From Terriglobia bacterium (GTDB lineage: Bacteria; Acidobacteriota; Terriglobia; Bryobacterales; Bryobacteraceae): DNA of 64,000 nucleotides. The translations under genes were made by a program, and so were the position numbers. How positions within the stretch are numbered: the first letter of the stretch is position 1; every line of letters begins with the position of its first letter. The notes under the pieces are model-generated. The model was given only the letters and a program-made list of their open reading frames with translations. It had not been told where the DNA came from and searched no databases. Where the stretch lies: positions 62,001-126,000 of the forward strand of contig JAIQFS010000011.1 in the NCBI GenBank assembly GCA_020073145.1. Direction: 5' to 3'. Below are positions 59,169 through 64,000 of this stretch, piece by piece.

Positions 59169-60881
59169 GTGCCCTCGGTCAAGAAGAAATCCCGACGGCG
59201 GACCGAGGTTCCCAGCGCCCCTCTCGCCCCCACCCCGACTCCCAGCCCGGGATGGTGGCAAACTCAGGCGGCTCCCTTTTTAGCAGCCCGGGCCTTCCTG
59301 CTGGCGATCAGTCTGATCGCCGTCGGTGCGTTTCGCATTGTGGCCGCTTATCCTGAGACCGGGATCACGTTCGATGAGCCGGGCCACATGGCCTGCGGCT
59401 TGCAATTCCTGGCGGAACACGTCTATCGCTACGAGTCGCAGCACCCCCCGCTGGCGCGCGTGATGACCGCGCTCGGGCCGTACCTCGACGGTGCCCGTCC
59501 CATGGGCGTGGCTGACCAGAACCAGGAAGGCGTGGCCGTGATGTACCGCGATTCCCACGTGCTCCGAACCCTGATTCTGATGCGGCTGGGAGTGCTGCCG
59601 TTCTTCTTTCTGGGATGTCTGGTGGTGTACTTCTGGTCCGCCCGCTTTTTCGGAAAGCCGGTGGCGGTGATGGCAACCGGTCTGTTTACTCTGTTGCCGC
59701 CGGTGCTGGCTCATGCTGGTCTGGCCACCACCGACATGGCGCTGGCGAGCTGCCTGGGTTTGGCGTTCCTGGCGCTCCTCCGCTGGGCGGAACATCCGGC
59801 ACTGCCCCAGAGCCTTGGGTTGGGTTTCGCCACCGCGTTGATGGTGCTTTCCAAATTCACCGCGCTGGCTTTCTTCCCGGCCGCCGTCCTCCTGGCGCTC
59901 CTCGCGTATCTGGCCACCAGGAAGCCGGGTCTGGGAGAGGTGATGGCTCTGGCAAAAGCGCGCGCTCTCCCGTTTGCCCTCGCCGTCGCCACCGGCGCGG
60001 TGCTGATTTGGGCCGGTTATCTGTTCTCCTTCGGCAAGGTTCCCGGGTGGAATGTCTCCCTCCCCGCTCCGGAGGTCTTCGACGGCGTGCGGGTTGCTCT
60101 CCGTCACAACGACCGCGGCCACCTGGCCTACCTGCTCGGCAACATCAGCCAAGACGGATGGTGGTATTACTTTCCCGTGGTTCTGGCCGTGAAGACGCCC
60201 CTAGCGTTTCTTCTGCTCCTGGCCGGGGGGATCGGGATCGGTTGGAAACAGCGCCACAACACCGCATACTGGCTTCCCTGGGCCCTGTCTCTGGGGATTC
60301 TGATTCCCGCCATGATGGGCCATGTCAACATCGGCGTCCGCCACATCCTTCCCGTCTACATGGGCTTCTCCATTACGGCCGCCCTGGCTCTGGTCCAACT
60401 CTTCGCGGCGGCCCAGTCCCGGATCTGGACGGGTATCGTGGCTGGAGTTCTGTTGGTTTGGCTGGTGTTTTCCGGTGCTCGCAGTCATCCCGATTACGTC
60501 GCTTACTTTAACGAATTCGGCGGCAGCCACCCCGAAAATATCCTGGTGGATTCGGATCTGGATTGGGGGCAGGACACGGTGCGGCTGGCCCGTTGGCTGA
60601 AAGCCAGGTCCATCACCGACGTTTCCTTCGTCACCATGAACCTGACCGCGAGCCGCCTGGCGGCATGGCCGGGTCTGCCGGCCGTACGCCCCATCCTGGC
60701 GACCTCTCCCGCCGAGGGCTGGACCGCGGTGAGCCCCACCATTCTGATCTTCAACGAATACGGCCTCGATCACAAATACCCCAATTTGAAGCCCTGGTTC
60801 GAATACATCCATCCGGTAGACAGAGTCGGGTCGCTCTTTTTGTACTACATCAAACCGGGCACATTACCGCCTAGGTCCTGA
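59169..60881 (+). CDS. GT-C (PMT/ArnT-like, GT39/83) glycosyltransferase, integral membrane
   Basis: 570 residues. GTG 59169 preceded by GGAGAAGCGGG, 17 bases after spt. A basic cytoplasmic N-terminus (KKKSRRR) leads into about eleven spans. The first periplasmic loop has GITFDEPGHMACGLQFL, with the Asp-Glu pair usual in PMT/ArnT transferases, and YESQHPPLARVM. These enzymes use polyprenyl-phosphate sugars on the outer face of the inner membrane. As last gene of the operon it may glycosylate the sphingolipid or a linked surface component. That role is inference; no motif tells the acceptor. A 55-base gap precedes the next gene. Confidence 0.82.
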   Translation: MPSVKKKSRRRTEVPSAPLAPTPTPSPGWWQTQAAPFLAARAFLLAISLIAVGAFRIVAAYPETGITFDEPGHMACGLQFLAEHVYRYESQHPPLARVMTALGPYLDGARPMGVADQNQEGVAVMYRDSHVLRTLILMRLGVLPFFFLGCLVVYFWSARFFGKPVAVMATGLFTLLPPVLAHAGLATTDMALASCLGLAFLALLRWAEHPALPQSLGLGFATALMVLSKFTALAFFPAAVLLALLAYLATRKPGLGEVMALAKARALPFALAVATGAVLIWAGYLFSFGKVPGWNVSLPAPEVFDGVRVALRHNDRGHLAYLLGNISQDGWWYYFPVVLAVKTPLAFLLLLAGGIGIGWKQRHNTAYWLPWALSLGILIPAMMGHVNIGVRHILPVYMGFSITAALALVQLFAAAQSRIWTGIVAGVLLVWLVFSGARSHPDYVAYFNEFGGSHPENILVDSDLDWGQDTVRLARWLKARSITDVSFVTMNLTASRLAAWPGLPAVRPILATSPAEGWTAVSPTILIFNEYGLDHKYPNLKPWFEYIHPVDRVGSLFLYYIKPGTLPPRS

Positions 60882-60936
60882 CCGGCAACCGGGGGCCGGC
60901 CGGTTCCCGAGAGGGCGGTGCTACCCTATCAATGGG

Positions 60937-61929
60937 ATGAAGGGCAAATGGGCGCTGGCGTCGATGGCGGCAATTGCAGCGGGAGTGGGCGTCGGCGTCT
61001 ATAGCATGCGGCACCGCGCGCCGGCCGCTCCCCCGGTTTCTCCGGCCGCCCCGGCTGCCCTGGCGGCGCCTCAGCAGATCACCGTGACAGGAAAAGTTCG
61101 CGCGGCCCATGTGGTTGGGGTGGGCGCCGCCGTGCCGGGCACCATCGATGCCTTCATGGCCGACGTGGGGGATGAGGTCTACCAAGGCCAGGAGCTGGCC
61201 AGTGTTGGCAGCACGGGGCTCGAGAGCGACCGCACCGACGCTGCCGCGGCCGCGCAGCAGGCGCAGACCCGTGTGGAGGGGGCCGAAAAGACGGTCAGCG
61301 GGGCGCAGTTGGAGGCCTCGCGGGCCCGCGCCGACGCCGTGCGGGCGCGCGCGGATTTCGATCGTGCGAACAAGACGTACGAGCGGCAGAGAACCCTGTT
61401 CGCCGCCGGCGCCACCCCGCGCCTGACGTTCGAGAAAGCCGGGAGTGAATACGAGAGTGCCCGCCAGGCGTTCGACGTGGTGGACCAGGCGGCCCGTTCC
61501 GCCGATCAACGCGTTCAAGACACTCTCAAGGAACTCGAAAACGCCCGCAAAATGCTGGCGGACAAAAGCCAGCAACTGGACGCCGCCTCCTCCGCCGTGG
61601 ATGCGGGCATGGTGCAGGCTCCCGTGGACGGCTTGATCGTCGGCCGCAAGGGTGAAGTCGGCCAGTCCGCGCAGGGCTCCGGCGACGAGTTATTTCAGAT
61701 CGCCACCAATCTCTACGATCTGGAGGTAGCGATCGAGCCCAAGCCCGAGGTGTTGCGGCGCATGCGCCCCGGCCAGCCGGCGCTGGTCATCATCCCCGAC
61801 CTGCAAGGCACCGGCATCACCGGCCAGGTGAAAGCCATCCAGGGCAATCAGGCGGTGATCGGGTTCGAAAGTTCCCTACCGGCGATTCGCCCCGGCATGG
61901 TGGCGGACGTTCGCTTACGGCCGGAGTGA
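60937..61929 (+). CDS. HlyD/AcrA-type membrane fusion protein
   Basis: 330 residues. A single N-terminal membrane anchor (KWALASMAAIAAGVGVGVYSM), an Ala/Pro linker, then the lipoyl half VTGKVRAAHVVGVGAAVPGTIDAFMADVGDEVYQGQELASVGS. A long coiled coil (about 100-215, AQQAQTRVEGAEKTV to SQQLDAASS) follows, then the second lipoyl half GMVQAPVDGLIVGRKGEVG and a beta-barrel. It joins inner-membrane exporters to an outer-membrane channel. No cognate ABC, RND or MFS pump or TolC gene is adjacent, so it is an orphan here. Whether it is part of the sphingolipid transcript is open. Confidence 0.85.
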   Translation: MKGKWALASMAAIAAGVGVGVYSMRHRAPAAPPVSPAAPAALAAPQQITVTGKVRAAHVVGVGAAVPGTIDAFMADVGDEVYQGQELASVGSTGLESDRTDAAAAAQQAQTRVEGAEKTVSGAQLEASRARADAVRARADFDRANKTYERQRTLFAAGATPRLTFEKAGSEYESARQAFDVVDQAARSADQRVQDTLKELENARKMLADKSQQLDAASSAVDAGMVQAPVDGLIVGRKGEVGQSAQGSGDELFQIATNLYDLEVAIEPKPEVLRRMRPGQPALVIIPDLQGTGITGQVKAIQGNQAVIGFESSLPAIRPGMVADVRLRPE

Positions 61930-61968
61930 AATCAGGAGCTGGGCCGGAGGTAGAATGAAGACGCACTC

Positions 61969-63486
61969 ATGGAATTCCTCGCCACCAGTCTTCTGGAACT
62001 GATCACGCAAACCTCCACCAACCTGCCGCCGGACGTGCGCGCCGCCATGGCGCTGGCCGCCGGTACGGAGACGCCCCACACGCAGTCTTCGCAGGCGTTC
62101 AGCATCATTCTCTCGAACATCGATATGGCGAAGGATGATGAAGGCCCCATCTGCCAGGACACCGGCATGCCCACCTTCGTGGTGCACACGCCGGTGGGCG
62201 TCAACCAGATCCGCCTCAAGAAAGCCATCCATGAGGCCGTGGCGGAGGCCACGCGGCGCGGCAAGCTGCGCCCGAACTCCGTCGATTCGCTCACCGGCAA
62301 GAACAGCGGCAACAACCTGGGCGAAGAGACTCCGGTGATTCACTTCGAGCAGTGGGAAGAGAACGAAATCGAAATCCGCCTGATCTTGAAAGGCGGCGGT
62401 TGTGAGAACAAGAACATTCAATACTCGCTGCCGTGCGAACTGGACCACCTGGGCCGCGCCGACCGCAATCTGGAGGGCGTGCGCAAGTGCCTGTTGCACG
62501 CGGTGTGGCAGGCGCAGGGGCAGGGATGCGCGCCCGGGGCGTTGGGCGTGTGCATCGGCAGCGACCGGGCGCACGGTTACGATCTGTCCAAAGGCCAGCT
62601 CTTCCGCACCCTCGACGACGTCAACCCGCACCCCGAGCTGGCGAAGCTGGAAGCCGAAGTGATGGAGGAAGCCAACCGCATCGGCGTGGGCGCCATGGGA
62701 TTCGGCGGCAAGTCGAGCCTGATCGGCTGCAAAATCACCGCGGCCAACCGGCTGCCCGCCAGCTTTTTCGTCTCGGTGGCGTACGATTGCTGGGCCTTCC
62801 GACGCCTGGGCGTGCGCCTGGACGCCGCCAGCGGCGCCATTACGAAATGGCTCTACCGCGACCCCGAGCGCAAAGTGGAGCGCATGGCGCGCGGCGAAGG
62901 ATTTCCGCTGACTGGACGGGAAGTGGTGCTCACGCCGCCGCTGACCGAGGCGCAAATGCGCGCGTTGCAGGTGGGGGATGTCGTGCTGATCGACGGCGAA
63001 ATGTACACTGGCCGCGACAACGTTCACGCGTATCTGATGAAGAACCCGCCGCCGGTGGATCTGCACGGCACGGTGCTCTACCACTGCGGCCCGGTGATGC
63101 TGAAGGAAGGCGAGCAGTGGAAGGTGAAGGCCGCCGGACCCACCACCAGCAGCCGCGAGGAGCCGTACCAGGCGGATGTCATCAAACGCTACGGCGTGCG
63201 TGCCGTGATCGGCAAGGGCGGCATGGGCCCCAAGACGCTGGGCGCGCTGAAGGATTTCGGCGCAGTGTATCTGAACGCCATCGGGGGCGCCGCGCAATAC
63301 TACGCGCGCAGCGTGGAGCAGGTGTTGGGCGTGCACTTGATGGAGTTCGGCATCCCGGAAGCGATGTGGCACCTGCGCGTGAAGGGGTTCGCCGCGATTG
63401 TGACTATGGACGCGCACGGCCACAGCCTGCACGCGGACGTGGAGCAGACCACGGGCGCGGCGCTGGAGACATTGCAGAAAGCGTGA
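61969..63486 (+). CDS. fumarate hydratase class I (iron-sulfur), alpha and beta parts fused
   Basis: 505 residues. The TCA-cycle hydration of fumarate to malate; tartrate dehydratase is the nearest alternative. The alpha part (about 1-280) shows the start FSIILSNIDMAKDDEGPICQDTGMPTF (Cys62), the NSVDSLTGKNSGNN motif, CAPGALGVCIGSDRAHG (Cys187, Cys195) and SSLIGCKI (Cys254). Three such Cys carry the [4Fe-4S] cluster in the family. The beta part (about 300-495) has VLIDGEMYTGRDNVH, LYHCGPVM, AAGPTTSSREEPYQ and IGKGGMG. In many bacteria the halves are two genes. The sequence spacing is not that of E. coli FumA. Confidence 0.9.
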   Translation: MEFLATSLLELITQTSTNLPPDVRAAMALAAGTETPHTQSSQAFSIILSNIDMAKDDEGPICQDTGMPTFVVHTPVGVNQIRLKKAIHEAVAEATRRGKLRPNSVDSLTGKNSGNNLGEETPVIHFEQWEENEIEIRLILKGGGCENKNIQYSLPCELDHLGRADRNLEGVRKCLLHAVWQAQGQGCAPGALGVCIGSDRAHGYDLSKGQLFRTLDDVNPHPELAKLEAEVMEEANRIGVGAMGFGGKSSLIGCKITAANRLPASFFVSVAYDCWAFRRLGVRLDAASGAITKWLYRDPERKVERMARGEGFPLTGREVVLTPPLTEAQMRALQVGDVVLIDGEMYTGRDNVHAYLMKNPPPVDLHGTVLYHCGPVMLKEGEQWKVKAAGPTTSSREEPYQADVIKRYGVRAVIGKGGMGPKTLGALKDFGAVYLNAIGGAAQYYARSVEQVLGVHLMEFGIPEAMWHLRVKGFAAIVTMDAHGHSLHADVEQTTGAALETLQKA

Positions 63487-63512
63487 GTCGGCTGCTAGAC
63501 TAGAATTTCCAC

Positions 63513-63588
63513 GGCCAGGTAGCTCAGTTGGTAGAGCGCAGCCCTGAAAAGGCTGGCGTCGGCGGTTCAATTCCGTCCCTGGCCACCA
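63513..63588 (+). tRNA. tRNA-Phe (GAA)
   Basis: A 76-base gene with encoded CCA (63586-63588). Acceptor stem GGCCAGG (63513-63519) pairs with CCTGGCC (63578-63584). D stem GCTC/GAGC, anticodon stem CAGCC/GGCTG with loop CTGAAAA, anticodon GAA at 63546-63548, and T arm GGCGG-TTCAATT-CCGTC. tRNA genes, Phe included, are frequent integration sites; an IS lies about 280 bases downstream. Confidence 0.97.
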
Positions 63589-63864
63589 CATTTTCAATCA
63601 CTTGCAAGCCTCGAAAATCCGAAACCGGTTCCAATTGGTTCCAATTTCGGCTCGCGCAGATTGTGTCTCAGGCCAAGATGTGGGCTTTACCACTCGGGCC
63701 GGGTGTGCAGTTTAGGTGGGGTCCGCCACCGTGGCGGGCTCGTTGCTCCAATCGAAGACGATTCGGAACGGTCCCAGGGGCGTAGGCCATTCAAGCACGC
63801 GAAGGCGATCAATCATCTCTTGGCCGTTACGCCGCGTCGGCGATGTCGTTACCACTGTCTCGAA
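63589..63864. other. tRNA-Phe to IS gap with tandem 10-bp repeat
   Basis: 276 bases with no convincing gene. GGTTCCAATT occurs twice in tandem at 63627-63636 and 63637-63646. A 34-codon ORF lies on the minus strand (63712-63816), starting MIDRLRVLEWPTPLGPFRIV, and may be a relic of an accessory gene; I do not recognise it. No tRNA 3'-end direct repeat (att site) is visible inside the window. Confidence 0.4.
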
Positions 63865-64000
63865 GGATCTGTTGCAACCGTGGCAGACGGATTTGGCAGG
63901 GTGATTCAGTGAGCCAAAAGCGACCAGCGCTGTTCCGGGGGCGGCACTTCCAGGACGTGATCATCGTTTTGTGCGTGCGGTGGTATTTGCGGTACTCGCT
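63865..64000 (+). mobile_element. IS6-family insertion sequence, left end, cut by the window edge
   Basis: GGATCTGTTGCAAC at 63865-63878 resembles the terminal inverted repeat of IS6/IS26-like elements (GGxTCTGTTGCAAA). It is followed after about 30 bases by the start of a transposase of that family. The right end lies outside the window, so completeness is unknown. Confidence 0.6.
63909..64000 (+). CDS. IS6-family transposase, N-terminal part (runs off the window)
   Basis: The visible 30 residues from GTG 63909 (SQKRPALFRGRHFQD then VIIVLCVRWYLRYSL) match the start of IS6 transposases, which typically read '...FKGRHFxxxxILxCVRWYLRYxLSYRDLEE'. The DDE catalytic core would lie downstream, outside the window. 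These enzymes move the IS by copy-in and form cointegrates. Confidence 0.75.
   Translation, partial: MSQKRPALFRGRHFQDVIIVLCVRWYLRYS

Noticed and set aside
63712-63816. 34-codon minus-strand ORF between tRNA-Phe and the IS
   Set aside because: Too short, unrecognised and without a clear ribosome site; noted only in the gap description.

Overview
The window is typical of a high-G+C, Gram-negative soil bacterium, most likely an Acidobacteriota of the Solibacter/Bryobacter type. No 16S gene is present, so this rests on protein content: a PadR regulator with two large MacB/FtsX-type 'ADOP' permeases, an exported VWFA-related protein of the acidobacterial type, a two-haem PSRC-like cytochrome c with a long C-terminal extension, DUF885 and DUF3047 proteins, and an RNA polymerase beta subunit with a Cys-rich insertion. 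Almost all of the window is ordinary, densely packed chromosome. The two ends look accessory: decayed genes on the left, and a tRNA-Phe followed by the start of an IS6-type insertion sequence on the right.

Layout. 1-1.2 kb: a small exported ORF, possibly frameshifted into a Cys-rich tail, and the remnant of a luciferase-like flavin oxidoreductase. 1.3-9.4 kb: an intradiol dioxygenase, a CheB-CheR-PAS histidine kinase with its NarL-type regulator, and an ABC exporter. 9.6-12.4 kb: a small exported protein, a GT2 glycosyltransferase and an alpha/alpha-toroid-like protein. 12.4-23 kb: housekeeping and hypothetical genes (CitMHS transporter, DUF885, PAP2 phosphatase, GT28-like glycosyltransferase, DinB plus RNB nuclease, subclass-B3-like metallo-beta-lactamase, 2-amino-3-ketobutyrate CoA ligase plus flavin reductase). 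23.1-28.6 kb: a co-directional run of HU, site-2 protease, two glycosyltransferases, prepilin peptidase, panB and panC. 28.7-34.5 kb: PadR and two ADOP permeases, the first broken by a one-base frameshift. 34.7-43.2 kb: exported proteins, cytochrome c, hpt, two tandem paralogues and an MFS transporter. 43.4-54.1 kb: rplA-rplJ-rplL-rpoB-rpoC without rplK, nusG or secE in front.

54.3-60.9 kb holds the most interesting unit: six co-directional, nearly gapless genes behind rpoC encoding a DUF3047 protein, an NAD-dependent epimerase/reductase, a PAP2/Aur1-like membrane enzyme, a GNAT-fold acyltransferase, a serine-palmitoyltransferase-type PLP enzyme and a GT-C glycosyltransferase. Enzyme classes and order fit a bacterial ceramide/sphingolipid pathway: condensation by Spt, ketone reduction by a CerR-like protein, N-acylation by a bCerS-like GNAT protein, then headgroup or sugar addition. 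A membrane-fusion protein, a fused class I fumarase, tRNA-Phe and the truncated IS close the window.

Everything here comes from reading the sequence by eye. Family names rest on motifs, length and context; no database search was run.
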